NCBI RefSeq assembly: GCF_001592305.1
Contig: NZ_BCWR01000005.1
Location: 62,001 to 126,000 of the forward strand
From: Hydrogenophaga taeniospiralis CCUG 15921
GTDB taxonomy: Bacteria; Pseudomonadota; Gammaproteobacteria; Burkholderiales; Burkholderiaceae_C
DNA: 64,000 nucleotides
Reading direction: 5' to 3'
Shown: one piece after another, positions 1 through 8,674 of the stretch
Layout: the number at the start of each line of letters is the position of its first letter
How positions within the stretch are numbered: the stretch's first letter is position 1
The notes under the pieces: generated by a model
What the model was told of the DNA's origin: nothing
The model's database searches: none
What the model saw: only the letters and a program-made list of their open reading frames with translations
Program-made: the position numbers and the translations under genes

Positions 1-1
1 G

Positions 2-214
2 CCCAGCTACGTGCTGCGCGCGCTCGGCCGCAGCGACGAGCTGGCCCACAGCAGCCTGCGCATGACCATCGGTCGCTGGACGACCGAAGAAGAGATCGAT
101 TACGCGATCGCCACGATCAAGGAAAACGTGGCCAAGTTGCGCGAGTTGTCCCCCTTGTGGGAAATGTTCAAGGACGGCATTGATATCTCGACGATTCAAT
201 GGGCCGCACACTGA
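2..214 (+). CDS. iscS: Cysteine desulfurase IscS, C-terminal end (partial)
   Basis: This is the last 70 codons of a PLP-dependent cysteine desulfurase, which supplies sulfur to IscU for Fe-S cluster assembly. The reading frame is open from base 2, so the gene begins before the window. The conserved tail is present: [38 protein letters not shown], with the terminal IQWAAH that docks IscU in this family. The active-site lysine and cysteine lie upstream and cannot be seen. The stop is 12 bp before iscU, so the two are co-transcribed. Identification is very likely. Confidence 0.95.
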   Translation, partial: PSYVLRALGRSDELAHSSLRMTIGRWTTEEEIDYAIATIKENVAKLRELSPLWEMFKDGIDISTIQWAAH

Positions 215-226
215 AGGAGAAACACC

Positions 227-613
227 ATGGCTTATTCTGAAAAAGTGGTTGACCACTACGAAAACCCCCGCAACGTCGGCTCGTTCGACAAGGGCGACGA
301 ATCGGTGGGCACCGGCATGGTGGGCGCACCGGCCTGCGGCGACGTGATGAAGCTGCAGATCAAGGTGAACCCGACCACCGGCGTGATCGAAGACGCGCGC
401 TTCAAAACCTACGGCTGCGGCTCGGCCATTGCCTCGTCGTCTCTCGTGACCGAATGGGTCAAGGGCAAGACGCTGGACCAGGCCGCTGCGCTCAAGAACA
501 GCGAGATCGCCGAAGAACTGGCGTTGCCGCCGGTGAAAATCCACTGCTCCATCCTGGCCGAAGACGCCATCAAGGCCGCGGTGGACGACTATCGCAAAAA
601 GCATGTGAACTAA
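227..613 (+). CDS. iscU: Fe-S cluster scaffold protein IscU
   Basis: A 128-residue cytoplasmic scaffold on which [2Fe-2S] clusters are built before HscA/HscB-driven transfer. The ligands Cys37 (in GAPACGD), Asp39, Cys64 (in YGCGSA), His106 and Cys107 are all present, and the HscA recognition motif LPPVK is at residues 100-104. The start has a clear GGAG ribosome site 8 bp upstream. Length is the family norm. It follows iscS by 12 bp, and a copy of the intergenic mosaic repeat separates it from iscA. Confidence 0.98.
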   Translation: MAYSEKVVDHYENPRNVGSFDKGDESVGTGMVGAPACGDVMKLQIKVNPTTGVIEDARFKTYGCGSAIASSSLVTEWVKGKTLDQAAALKNSEIAEELALPPVKIHCSILAEDAIKAAVDDYRKKHVN

Positions 614-690
614 CCCCCTGCGCCGCTTCGCGTCTTCCCCCAAAGGGGACCACGCCCGCAGCCCGGCGAAGCCGGTTCTGTGGCGTGTTC
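614..690. repeat. Intergenic mosaic repeat, family A, copy 1
   Basis: A GC-rich intergenic element with a CCCCCTGCGCCGC start, a CCCCC..GGGG middle and a CCCGGCGAAGCCGGTTC end that can fold on itself (CCGGC/GCCGG). It lies inside the isc operon between iscU and iscA. Similar blocks occur at about 1060, 29966 and 36785. It leaves about 120 bp between two genes that usually sit close together. Confidence 0.7.
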
Positions 691-732
691 TGGAAGAGAC
701 TTCGCTTTTTGCGGCGCTTTGCATTGAACGAC

Positions 733-1056
733 ATGGCCATCTCGATTTCCGAAGCCGCCGCACGGCACGTCATCCGCTACATCGCCAAACGGGGCAAGGG
801 CGTGGGCGTGCGCCTGGGCGTGAAAACCACGGGTTGCTCCGGTCTGGCCTACAAGCTGGAATACGCCGACGAAATCGCGCCCGAAGACGTGGTGTTCGAA
901 GACAACGGTGTGAAGGTGCTGGTGGACCCGAAAAGCCTGGCCTACATCGACGGCACGCAACTCGACTTCGTGCGCGAGGGCCTGAACGAAGGTTTCCGCT
1001 TCAACAACCCGAACGAGCGCGATCGTTGCGGCTGTGGCGAGAGCTTCAGGATATAG
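733..1056 (+). CDS. iscA: A-type Fe-S carrier protein IscA
   Basis: A 107-residue A-type carrier that accepts or delivers Fe-S clusters. The three invariant cysteines are at 35 (TTGCSG), 99 and 101 (CGCGESF). I chose the ATG at 733 because the protein [13 protein letters not shown] then matches the usual N-terminus; the frame is open further upstream but that part runs through the intergenic repeat and iscU. No strong ribosome site is seen. It lies between iscU and hscB in standard isc order. Confidence 0.96.
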   Translation: MAISISEAAARHVIRYIAKRGKGVGVRLGVKTTGCSGLAYKLEYADEIAPEDVVFEDNGVKVLVDPKSLAYIDGTQLDFVREGLNEGFRFNNPNERDRCGCGESFRI

Positions 1057-1059
1057 GTT

Positions 1060-1140
1060 GTCCCCCCTGCGCCGGCTTCGGCGTCGCTCCTCCTCAATGG
1101 GGTGTCAGCAGCGGTCCGGCGAAGCCGGTTCCGCGCCGGC
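1060..1140. repeat. Intergenic mosaic repeat, family A, copy 2
   Basis: A second copy of the element seen at 614, here between iscA and hscB: CCCCCCTGCGCCGGC, then GCGGTCCGGCGAAGCCGG and TTCCGC. The middle of this copy differs from copy 1, while the CCGGCGAAGCCGGTTC core is identical. Confidence 0.7.
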
Positions 1141-1188
1141 CTTGACCGGACTTTTTCCTCCTGGCCCCGTTGTTCCTATGATCCGGTG

Positions 1189-1707
1189 ATGAACCTGCAA
1201 TCCACCGACTTTGAAATTTTCGGCCTCACGCCGGCCTTTACCCTGGACCGCGATGCGCTCGACGCGCGCTGGAAAGACCTGCAGCGCGAGGCACACCCAG
1301 ACCGTTTTGCCGCATCGGACGCACAGGCCCAGCGCCTGGCCATGCAATGGTCGGTGCGCATCAACGAGGCGTATCAACGCCTCAAAGACCCGCTGCGGCG
1401 CGCGGCCTATCTGTGCGAGCTCCATGGCGTGCCGATTGGTGCCGAGAACAACACCGCCATGCCCACGGCGTTCCTGATGCAGCAGATGCAGTGGCGTGAA
1501 GAACTGGAAGAGGCCCACGACAGCGAAGCGCTCGAACGCATGGCCGACGACGTGGCTGCCGCGCACCGGGAAAAGTTGCAGGCCCTGCAGCACACGGCCG
1601 ACGAGCTGCGTGACTACGCTGCGCTGGCCCAGCAGGTCAGAGCCCTTATGTTTGTTGAGCGCTTTGCCCGCGACGTCGAGAACCGTCTCGATCAGCTGGG
1701 ACAATAG
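1189..1707 (+). CDS. hscB: Fe-S cluster co-chaperone HscB
   Basis: A 172-residue J-domain co-chaperone that brings IscU to HscA and stimulates its ATPase. The N-terminal J domain has the HPD triad in REAHPDRFAA (about residues 38-47), followed by the HscB C-terminal helical domain (AAYLCELHGVPIGAENNTAMP and on). The ATG at 1189 gives the normal family length; the frame upstream overlaps the repeat and is not protein-like. It is followed by hscA after 60 bp. Confidence 0.96.
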   Translation: MNLQSTDFEIFGLTPAFTLDRDALDARWKDLQREAHPDRFAASDAQAQRLAMQWSVRINEAYQRLKDPLRRAAYLCELHGVPIGAENNTAMPTAFLMQQMQWREELEEAHDSEALERMADDVAAAHREKLQALQHTADELRDYAALAQQVRALMFVERFARDVENRLDQLGQ

Positions 1708-1767
1708 CCCTTGCTCCAGGCCCGTCCGACGGCGGGCGCTGTCCCTACTTACCCATCACACGTTTCC

Positions 1768-3642
1768 ATGGCGCTCCTGCAGATCTCCGAACCCGGCCAG
1801 TCCCTCGACCCGCACCAGCGACGGGTGGCGGTCGGCATTGACCTGGGCACCACGCACTCGCTGGTGGCCGCGGTGCGCCATGGCGTCTCCGAATGCCTGC
1901 CCGCGGCGGACGGCCGCGTGATCCTGCCCAGCGTGGTGCGTTACCTCGATCCGAAGCAGGGCGGGGCGGGCCGTCAGATCGGCTTCGAGGCGCTCGCGGC
2001 CCAGGTGCAGGACCCTGCCAACACCGTCAGTTCGGTCAAGCGCCTGATGGGCCGCTCTCTTGCCCAGGTGGCCGATGTGGACAAGCTGTCCTATGCCGTG
2101 GTCGAAGACAACGGCATGGCGGTGATCGAGACCGTGGCGGGCCGCAAGACGCCGATGGAGGTGAGTGCCGAGATCCTGGCCACCCTGCGTTTCCGGGCCG
2201 AAGACAGTTTTGACGACGAGCTCTTTGGCGCGGTCATCACCGTGCCGGCCTACTTCGATGACGCACAGCGCCAGGCCACCAAGGACGCGGCTCAGCTCGC
2301 CGGCATCAACGTGCTGCGCCTCATCAACGAGCCCACCGCCGCGGCGATCGCGTACGGCCTGGACAACGGCTCCGAAGGCATCTACGCCATCTACGATCTG
2401 GGCGGTGGCACCTTCGACATCTCCATCCTGCGCCTGACGCGCGGCGTGTTCGAGGTGATGGCCACCGGCGGCGACTCGGCGCTGGGCGGCGACGACTACG
2501 ACCAGGCGCTGGCTGCCTGGGTGCTGGCGCAGCAGGGGGTGACCGCGGAGGACCTCACGCCGTCCGAACGCGCCGCGCTGCACGCGCAAGCGCGCCACTG
2601 CAAGGAGGCGCTCTCCAGCCAGGATGAGGTGCAGTTCAGCATGCAGATCGGCGGACGCACGTTGACACAGTCCATCACCCTGGCCCAGTTTGAAACCTGC
2701 ACCACCGCGCTCACCGTGCGCACCATGACGGCGGTGCGCAAGGTCCTGCGCGACGCCCGCATCACCAAAGAAGACGTCAAGGGCGTGGTGATGGTGGGCG
2801 GTTCCACCCGCATGCCGGTGATCCGCCGCACGGTGGGCGAGTTCTTCGGCCAAGCGCCGCTGACCAATCTGAATCCGGACGAGGTGGTGGCGCTGGGCGC
2901 GGCCATCCAGGCCAATGCGCTCGCGGGCAACAGCCGCGATGGCGATCTGCTGCTGCTCGACGTGATCCCGCTCTCGCTCGGCATCGAAACCATGGGCGGG
3001 CTGGTCGAGCGCATCGTGCCGCGCAACAGCCCCATCCCTACCGCGCTGGCGCAGGATTTCACCACTTACCAGGACGGCCAGACCGCGCTGGCGCTGCACG
3101 TGGTGCAGGGCGAGCGCGACCTGGTGGCCGACTGCCGCAGCCTGGCCCGGTTCACGCTGCGTGGCATTCCGCCCATGGCCGCGGGTGCCGCGCGCATCCG
3201 CGTGAGCTTCACGGTGGATGCCGACGGCCTGCTGTCGGTCAGTGCCAAAGAGCAGGGCAGCGGTGTCGAGGCGAAGATTGACGTCAAGCCCGCCTACGGG
3301 CTGTCGGACGAGCAGATCGCCGCCATGCTCAAGGACAGTTTTGCCACCGCTCAGCAGGACATGCAGGCGCGCGCGCTGGTCGAAGCCCGGGTGGACGCCG
3401 AGCGCATGATCGCCGCCACCCGCAGCGCACTTAGTGCCGACGCCTACCTGCTGGAGCCCGCCGAGCTCGCGTCCATCGAAGCCCTGATCGCCGATCTGGC
3501 CCAGACCCTGTCGAGCACCGACGCCGCTGCGATCGAGGCCTCCACCCAGGCGCTGGCCAAGGGAACCGAAGCCTTTGCCGCATTGCGCATGAACCGGGGC
3601 ATCCAGCAAGCCCTGGCCGGCAAAAAACTCGAAGAAGTCTGA
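1768..3642 (+). CDS. hscA: Fe-S assembly Hsp70 chaperone HscA
   Basis: A 624-residue specialised Hsp70 that binds the LPPVK loop of IscU and drives cluster release. It shows the DnaK-type phosphate loops [19 protein letters not shown] and VGGSTRMP, the linker region [17 protein letters not shown] and a substrate-binding domain. The length matches HscA (about 620). The ATG at 1768 is preferred to the in-frame region before it, giving the normal start [12 protein letters not shown]. It is the fourth complete gene of the isc operon. Confidence 0.97.
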   Translation: MALLQISEPGQSLDPHQRRVAVGIDLGTTHSLVAAVRHGVSECLPAADGRVILPSVVRYLDPKQGGAGRQIGFEALAAQVQDPANTVSSVKRLMGRSLAQVADVDKLSYAVVEDNGMAVIETVAGRKTPMEVSAEILATLRFRAEDSFDDELFGAVITVPAYFDDAQRQATKDAAQLAGINVLRLINEPTAAAIAYGLDNGSEGIYAIYDLGGGTFDISILRLTRGVFEVMATGGDSALGGDDYDQALAAWVLAQQGVTAEDLTPSERAALHAQARHCKEALSSQDEVQFSMQIGGRTLTQSITLAQFETCTTALTVRTMTAVRKVLRDARITKEDVKGVVMVGGSTRMPVIRRTVGEFFGQAPLTNLNPDEVVALGAAIQANALAGNSRDGDLLLLDVIPLSLGIETMGGLVERIVPRNSPIPTALAQDFTTYQDGQTALALHVVQGERDLVADCRSLARFTLRGIPPMAAGAARIRVSFTVDADGLLSVSAKEQGSGVEAKIDVKPAYGLSDEQIAAMLKDSFATAQQDMQARALVEARVDAERMIAATRSALSADAYLLEPAELASIEALIADLAQTLSSTDAAAIEASTQALAKGTEAFAALRMNRGIQQALAGKKLEEV

Positions 3643-3692
3643 AACCGCCCACACCGTTCGGGGAGCATTCCAACCCCGATGCAAAACACGCC

Positions 3693-4031
3693 ATGCCCAC
3701 GATCAAAATCCTGCCCCATCCCGAATACTGTCCACAAGGGGCCACCATCTCGGCGCCCGCTGGCACCTCGATCTGTGAGGCGCTGCTGGACAATCACATC
3801 CCCATCGAGCATGCCTGCGACATGAGTTGCGCCTGCACCACCTGCCATGTGATCGTGCGCGAGGGCTTCAACAGCCTCAACGAACTCGACGAAAACGAAG
3901 AAGACCTGCTGGATCGCGCCTGGGGTCTGGAGCCCAACTCGCGGTTGTCGTGTCAGGCCATCCTGGCGCAGCAGGATGTGACGGTGGAGATACCCAAGTA
4001 CTCGATCAACCACGCCAAAGAGAATCATTGA
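3693..4031 (+). CDS. fdx: ISC-type [2Fe-2S] ferredoxin
   Basis: A 112-residue adrenodoxin-type ferredoxin that supplies electrons for cluster assembly. Ligands are Cys42, Cys48, Cys51 (C-x5-C-x2-C) and Cys87 (LSCQA). It closes the isc operon 50 bp after hscA. No iscX gene follows; the next gene is dnaQ. Confidence 0.97.
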   Translation: MPTIKILPHPEYCPQGATISAPAGTSICEALLDNHIPIEHACDMSCACTTCHVIVREGFNSLNELDENEEDLLDRAWGLEPNSRLSCQAILAQQDVTVEIPKYSINHAKENH

Positions 4032-4070
4032 TCCTGCGAAAACCGCGTCAGGCCAAACCCAGGAGCCCCC

Positions 4071-4778
4071 ATGCGTCAGATCGTCCTCGACACGGAAACC
4101 ACCGGCCTGTCCGCCGAGAGTGGCGACCGGATCATTGAAATCGGCTGCGTGGAGCTGCTCAACCGCAAGCTCACCGGCAACAACCTGCACTTCTACGTCA
4201 ACCCCGAGCGCGACAGCCACGAAGACGCGCTCAAGGTGCACGGCATCAGCAACGAATTTCTGCGCGACAAGCCCAAGTTCGGGCAGATCGTCAACGAGTT
4301 GCTGGACTACCTGCGCGACGCCGAGCTGATCATCCACAACGCGCCCTTCGACATCAGCTTCCTCAACAAGGAGCTGGACCGCCTGGGGCGCCCGCCGCTC
4401 AAGACGGTGATCGGTTCGGTGATCGACAGCCTGGTGATGGCCAAGGAAATGTTCCCGGGCAAGCGCAATGGCCTGGACGCTTTGTGCGACCGGCTGGGCG
4501 TGGACAACTCGGGGCGCACGCTGCATGGCGCCTTGCTCGATGCCGAGCTGCTGGCCGACGTGTACATCAACATGACACGCGGCCAGGACGCCTTGATCAT
4601 GGATCTGGAAACCCCGACCGGGGAGGGGGGCGAGGTGGTGCTGGTGGACCTGAGCGGCATCGAGCTGCCGGTGCTGCGCGCCAACGAACAGGAGGCGTTG
4701 GCCCACGACACCGTGCTGGCCGAAATCGACAAGGCCTGCCGGGGCCAGGCGGTGTGGCGTCAACTGCAGTTGGCCTGA
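4071..4778 (+). CDS. dnaQ: DNA polymerase III epsilon subunit (3'-5' proofreading exonuclease)
   Basis: A 235-residue DEDDh exonuclease, the proofreading subunit of the replicative polymerase. Exo I is VLDTETTG at the N-terminus, Exo II is HNAPFDISFLNKEL, and Exo III has the HGALLDAELLADVY block with catalytic His and Asp. The C-terminal tail, which in the family binds the polymerase alpha subunit, is present. The start has an AGGAG site 6 bp upstream. It lies 39 bp after fdx and may share its transcript. Confidence 0.95.
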   Translation: MRQIVLDTETTGLSAESGDRIIEIGCVELLNRKLTGNNLHFYVNPERDSHEDALKVHGISNEFLRDKPKFGQIVNELLDYLRDAELIIHNAPFDISFLNKELDRLGRPPLKTVIGSVIDSLVMAKEMFPGKRNGLDALCDRLGVDNSGRTLHGALLDAELLADVYINMTRGQDALIMDLETPTGEGGEVVLVDLSGIELPVLRANEQEALAHDTVLAEIDKACRGQAVWRQLQLA

Positions 4779-4824
4779 ATCTGCAAAATTCCGGGTGCTG
4801 GCGAAAAGAGTGAAAAAAGCAGGC

Positions 4825-4830
4825 TATAAT
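4825..4830 (+). promoter_or_regulatory. -10 element (TATAAT) of the tRNA-Val promoter
   Basis: A perfect TATAAT lies 32 bp before the tRNA and a run of A residues precedes it. I see no convincing -35 hexamer at the right distance; GCGAAA at 4801 with an 18-bp gap is the nearest. The position fits transcription of the tRNA only. Confidence 0.6.
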
Positions 4831-4862
4831 TTGAGGCTTCCGAGTGATCGGTTAGATCAATC

Positions 4863-4937
4863 GGGCGGTTAGCTCAGTGGTAGAGCACTGCCTTCACACG
4901 GCAGGGGTCGCAGGTTCGAACCCTGCACCGCCCACCA
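4863..4937 (+). tRNA. tRNA-Val (anticodon CAC)
   Basis: The cloverleaf can be drawn fully. The acceptor stem GGGCGGT pairs with ACCGCCC, the D arm is GCTC/GAGC, the anticodon stem CTGCC/GGCAG encloses loop TTCACAC with anticodon CAC, and the T arm is GCAGG/CCTGC around TTCGAAC. CCA is encoded at 4935-4937. A terminator follows at once. Confidence 0.97.
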
Positions 4938-4940
4938 GAC

Positions 4941-4971
4941 AAAGCCCCAAGCGTTTCGCTTGGGGCTTTTT
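4941..4971 (+). terminator. Rho-independent terminator of tRNA-Val
   Basis: A perfect 13-bp stem (bases 4941-4953 pair with 4957-4969) closes on a TTT loop and runs into a T tract. It lies 3 bp after the tRNA CCA end. Confidence 0.93.
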
Positions 4972-5018
4972 CATTGGCCCAGCGCTATCGGGCCGCGTCT
5001 TTGACTGGAGATGGCTGC

Positions 5019-6125
5019 ATGGAATCCGTGGATGTGGTGGTGATCGGTGCGGGCGTGGTGGGGCTGGCGGTGGCCCGTTCGCTGGCGCTGGCCGGGCGTG
5101 AGGTGATGGTGCTGGAGCGCGAGGCGGCCATCGGCACGGGCACCAGCTCGCGCAACAGCGAAGTCATCCACGCCGGCATCTACTATCCGCAGGGCTCCCT
5201 CAAGGCCCGCTTGTGCGTGCGGGGTCGGGAGCTGCTGTACGCCTACTGCACCGAACGCGGGATCGCACATCGGCGCTGCGGCAAACTGATGGTGGCCAAT
5301 ACCGCCTCGCAGGTGCAGGGGCTGCCCGGCATTCTGGCCCGGGCCGAAGCCAATGGCGTGCCCGATCTGATGCCGCTCACGCGAGCCGAAGCCCGGGCAC
5401 TCGAACCCCAACTGGAGTGTCTGGCCGCGCTGCATTCGCCTTCAACCGGCATCGTGGACAGCCATGGCCTGATGCTGAGTCTGCAGGGCGACCTGGAACA
5501 TGCGGCCGGTCTGGTGGCCTGCCGCAGCGGGGTGGCAAGCTTGCGGGCCACGGGGGCCGGGGTCGAGGTCCTGATGCAGGATGGCACCGCCTTGCTGGCG
5601 CGTGGTGTGGTCAACGCCGCCGGTTTGCACGCCTGCGAGCTCGCTCGGAACGCCCAGGGCCTGAACCCCGCCCACGTGCCCCGGGCGTGGTACGCCAAAG
5701 GCAGCTATTTCACCTTGAGCGGGCGTTCGCCGTTCGGTCGGCTCATCTACCCGGTGCCCGATCCTGCGTCGCATCTGGCCGGGCTGGGTGTGCACCTGAC
5801 CATCGATCTGGGCGGGCAGGCCAAGTTCGGGCCCGATGTGCAATGGACCGACGATCCCGATGACCTGAGCGTGAACCCGGGCAGCGCCGATGGTTTCTAC
5901 GCCGCCGTGCGCCAGTACTGGCCGGGCTTGCCCGATGCGGCCCTGGTCCCCGGTTACGCGGGCATGCGGCCCAAGATCAGCGGGCCCCATGAGCCGGCGG
6001 CCGACTTCCGCATCGATGGCCCAGCGGCGCATGGCGTGCCGGGGCTGGTCAACCTGCTGGGCATCGAATCCCCGGGCCTGACCAGTTGCCTGGCCATTGG
6101 CGAGCACGTCGCGACGCTGCTGTGA
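5019..6125 (+). CDS. FAD-dependent oxidoreductase, LhgO/DAO family
   Basis: A 368-residue DAO-fold flavoprotein. The FAD-binding GAGVVG is at residues 10-15, followed by [26 protein letters not shown] across two turns; the [11 protein letters not shown] block is typical of L-2-hydroxyglutarate oxidase and related 2-hydroxyacid oxidases. The C-terminal GIESPGLT closes the FAD site. I chose the ATG at 5019 because an CTGGAG ribosome site precedes it. There is no signal peptide or membrane segment, so it is cytoplasmic. The substrate is probably a 2-hydroxy acid, by family only. Confidence 0.8.
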   Translation: MESVDVVVIGAGVVGLAVARSLALAGREVMVLEREAAIGTGTSSRNSEVIHAGIYYPQGSLKARLCVRGRELLYAYCTERGIAHRRCGKLMVANTASQVQGLPGILARAEANGVPDLMPLTRAEARALEPQLECLAALHSPSTGIVDSHGLMLSLQGDLEHAAGLVACRSGVASLRATGAGVEVLMQDGTALLARGVVNAAGLHACELARNAQGLNPAHVPRAWYAKGSYFTLSGRSPFGRLIYPVPDPASHLAGLGVHLTIDLGGQAKFGPDVQWTDDPDDLSVNPGSADGFYAAVRQYWPGLPDAALVPGYAGMRPKISGPHEPAADFRIDGPAAHGVPGLVNLLGIESPGLTSCLAIGEHVATLL

Positions 6126-6138
6126 GCGCCGCTGTCGC

Positions 6139-7230
6139 TCAGTGGGACGCCGGCGCGGCGGCCTTGATCGCCTCGGCCGCTTCCCGGACGAGTGCCGGGC
6201 CTTTGTAGATCAGTCCGGTGTAGATCTGGACCACGTTGGCGCCCGACTGGATCTTGCTCACCGCATCTTCGCCGCTGAGGATGCCGCCCACACCGATGAT
6301 GGGGAAACCCTTGCCCAGGCAGGCCCGCAGGCGGCGGATGACCCGGTTGCTGGCGGCGAGTACCGGCGCCCCCGACAGGCCACCGGCCTCGGTGGCGTGT
6401 TCCATGCCGGCCACGGCTTCGCGGCTCAGGGTGGTGTTGGTGGCGATCACGCCAAAAGCGTTGTTGGCCTGGCCCTGGCTGTCGGTGCCGTAGCGCATGA
6501 GCGTGGTCGCGATGACCTCGATCTGGGTGTCGTCCAGATCGGGCGCAATTTTCACGAAGATGGGGATGCGCCGGCCCGTCTGTTGCGCCAGTTGTTCACG
6601 CCGCTCGGCCACCGCCCCCAGCAGCGCGTCCAGCGCCGTATCGCTTTGCAGGCTGCGCAGGTTCTGGGTGTTGGGGCTGGAGATGTTGACGGTGACGTAG
6701 TCGGCGTGCGGGTACACGCCTTCCAGGCAGGTCAGATAGTCGTCGGTGGCGCGCTCGATCGGTGTGCTCGCGTTCTTGCCGATGTTCAGGCCCAGCAGCA
6801 TGGGGCTGGCACCGGCCTTGCGGCGGAACTGGGCACGCTGCACGTTGGAGATGAAGGCGTCCAGCCCCTCATTGTTGAAGCCCAGCCGGTTGATCAGGGC
6901 GTTGGCCTGGGGCAGCCGGAACATGCGCGGCTTGGGGTTGCCGGGTTGCGCCCTGGGCGTCACGGTGCCCACTTCCACGAAACCGAATCCCATGGCGGCC
7001 AGGCCATCGATGCAGCTGGCGTTCTTGTCCAGACCGGCGGCCAGGCCGACGCGGTTGGGGAACTGCAGGCCGGCGAGCGTGAAGGGGTCGTTGACCCGTG
7101 GCTCGCTGTAGAGGCAGGTCAATGGCGAGTGCTGCAGTTTCGCGATGCTGTGCAGGGTGAGTTCGTGTGCGGCTTCGGGGTCGAGGCCAAACAGGAAGGG
7201 GCGGGCGAGCGCGTAGGGCAGGAGGGACAT
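6139..7230 (-). CDS. pyrD: Dihydroorotate dehydrogenase (quinone), class 2
   Basis: A 363-residue FMN enzyme that oxidises dihydroorotate to orotate in pyrimidine synthesis and passes electrons to quinone. The N-terminal helix pair typical of membrane-associated class 2 enzymes is present ([19 protein letters not shown]). Conserved blocks follow: [37 protein letters not shown] and [12 protein letters not shown]. The gene is convergent with the FAD oxidoreductase (14 bp apart) and divergent from rpiA across only 40 bp. Confidence 0.97.
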   Translation of the reverse strand: MSLLPYALARPFLFGLDPEAAHELTLHSIAKLQHSPLTCLYSEPRVNDPFTLAGLQFPNRVGLAAGLDKNASCIDGLAAMGFGFVEVGTVTPRAQPGNPKPRMFRLPQANALINRLGFNNEGLDAFISNVQRAQFRRKAGASPMLLGLNIGKNASTPIERATDDYLTCLEGVYPHADYVTVNISSPNTQNLRSLQSDTALDALLGAVAERREQLAQQTGRRIPIFVKIAPDLDDTQIEVIATTLMRYGTDSQGQANNAFGVIATNTTLSREAVAGMEHATEAGGLSGAPVLAASNRVIRRLRACLGKGFPIIGVGGILSGEDAVSKIQSGANVVQIYTGLIYKGPALVREAAEAIKAAAPASH

Positions 7231-7270
7231 TGGATAATCTGCGGATTCTTGTAACCCGTGATTGTCTCAA

Positions 7271-7942
7271 ATGACCCAAGACGAACTCAAAGCCCTGGTG
7301 GGGCAGGCCGCCCTGCAGTATGTGACCCCCGGCGAAATTGTGGGTGTGGGCACAGGATCGACCGTCAACAAATTCATCGATGCACTGGCTTCGATGAAAG
7401 ACCAGATTCCGGGCGCCGTGTCGAGCTCGGAAGCCTCCACCGCGCGCCTGAAGGCGCTGGGCATTCCGGTGTTTGAGGCCAACGACGTGGCCGAGTTGTC
7501 GGTCTACATCGACGGCGCCGACGAAATCGATGCGCAGGGGTACATGGTCAAGGGCGGTGGTGCGGCGCTCACGCGTGAAAAAATCGTGGCAGCTCAGTCG
7601 CGCCGCTTTGTCTGCATCGCCGACGAATCCAAGCTGGTCAAGACGCTGGGGGCCTTTCCGTTGCCGGTCGAAATCATCCCCATGGCCACGGCCCGGCTGG
7701 TGAGGCAGTTCGAGGCACTGGGTGGTCGGGCCCAGGTGCGGCAGAAGGACGGCGCGCCACTGGTGACGGACAACGGACAGCACATTCTGGATGTGACCGG
7801 TCTGCAGATCGGGGACCCACTGGCGTTTGAAAGCCGTGTCAACCAATGGCCGGGGGTGGTGACGGTGGGGGTGTTTGCCCACCAGAAAGCCAGCGTGTGC
7901 CTGCTGGGCACATCGGGTGGCGTCAAGACCCTGACGTTCTGA
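7271..7942 (+). CDS. rpiA: Ribose-5-phosphate isomerase A
   Basis: A 223-residue enzyme that interconverts ribose 5-phosphate and ribulose 5-phosphate in the pentose phosphate pathway. Active-site blocks are [24 protein letters not shown] and [12 protein letters not shown] prefer the ATG at 7271 to the in-frame TTG at 7262, since MTQDELK is the usual N-terminus. It is transcribed away from pyrD. Confidence 0.97.
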   Translation: MTQDELKALVGQAALQYVTPGEIVGVGTGSTVNKFIDALASMKDQIPGAVSSSEASTARLKALGIPVFEANDVAELSVYIDGADEIDAQGYMVKGGGAALTREKIVAAQSRRFVCIADESKLVKTLGAFPLPVEIIPMATARLVRQFEALGGRAQVRQKDGAPLVTDNGQHILDVTGLQIGDPLAFESRVNQWPGVVTVGVFAHQKASVCLLGTSGGVKTLTF

Positions 7943-7961
7943 GCGTCCGGCGCCGTTGCAG

Positions 7962-7982
7962 CCCGGAGCTTGGCGCTCCGGG
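7962..7982. terminator. Hairpin between convergent genes (possible terminator)
   Basis: CCCGGAGC (7962-7969) pairs with GCTCCGGG (7975-7982) across a 5-base loop, between the ends of rpiA and the leftward glutaredoxin-like gene. No T tract follows on either strand, so termination here is only suggested. Confidence 0.4.
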
Positions 7983-7990
7983 TCTGGGTA

Positions 7991-8641
7991 TCAGAAGCGG
8001 ATACCCGCTGGCGGCGTGACGGAGGGTTCCGCCGGGGCCGCTGGCTCGCGGCTGGCGTCGCCCGGCGTGGCCGGTCGGGCGGCTGGAGCGGGTTTCACCG
8101 CCACCAGCGGGCTGGCGGCCGGGCGGCGGTAGTTCGGGGGCAGGGCCGATTGTTTGGGATAGCCGGCCGCGTCCAGGTACTGGGTCCATTGCGCGTCGGA
8201 ATAGCCCTTGATCTGCTGGCCGCCGATGGTGATGAAGGGCAGCGAGGTCTCACCGCTCAGGCGTTTGAGCGCTTCCACATCTTCATTGGTGTCCACGGTT
8301 TTTTCGCTGTACGGAATGCCGCGGGCATTGAGCAGGTTGCGTCCGCTGTTGCAGGGCGCGCAGTCTTTGCCGGTGTAGAACGTGACCGGGTAGCGGCCCG
8401 CCACCTGGCGCAGCTCAAACGGCAACTGGGCGTTCGCGCTGGCGGTCGAACTGGCGCTGCTCACCGGTTTGGCTTCGACGTTTGCGGGTGGCGGCTGGTC
8501 CGAGTAGGTCACACGACCATCCGGCCCCACGATGCGGTAGACGCCCTGGGCCAGCGCGGAAGAGGCTGCCAGTGCGCACAGCAGGCCGAGCATGAGGGGG
8601 ATGGGGGACCGACTGGCGGCGCGGGGGAAGGTGGCGGTCAT
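7991..8641 (-). CDS. Secreted DUF4124 plus glutaredoxin-like protein
   Basis: A 216-residue exported protein. A signal peptide ending near ALAQ is followed by a DUF4124-type segment (VYRIVGPDGRVTYSDQPPP) and then a glutaredoxin/thioredoxin-like domain with the redox pair CAPC in GKDCAPCNSGRNLL, a TSLPFITIGG cis-proline block, and a proline/alanine-rich tail. I chose the ATG at 8641, which has an AGGAG site; an in-frame extension adds six residues without one. It is probably a periplasmic disulfide-active protein; the partner is unknown. It is 33 bp downstream of prlC and may share its transcript. Confidence 0.75.
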   Translation of the reverse strand: MTATFPRAASRSPIPLMLGLLCALAASSALAQGVYRIVGPDGRVTYSDQPPPANVEAKPVSSASSTASANAQLPFELRQVAGRYPVTFYTGKDCAPCNSGRNLLNARGIPYSEKTVDTNEDVEALKRLSGETSLPFITIGGQQIKGYSDAQWTQYLDAAGYPKQSALPPNYRRPAASPLVAVKPAPAARPATPGDASREPAAPAEPSVTPPAGIRF

Positions 8642-8674
8642 GACAACTCCTATCGACAAATACAGGAACAGAAC

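Noticed and set aside
1756-3684. A 642-codon open frame antisense to hscA
   Set aside because: hscA on the plus strand is unmistakable; the antisense frame is His/Arg/Gly-rich and results from high GC at third positions.
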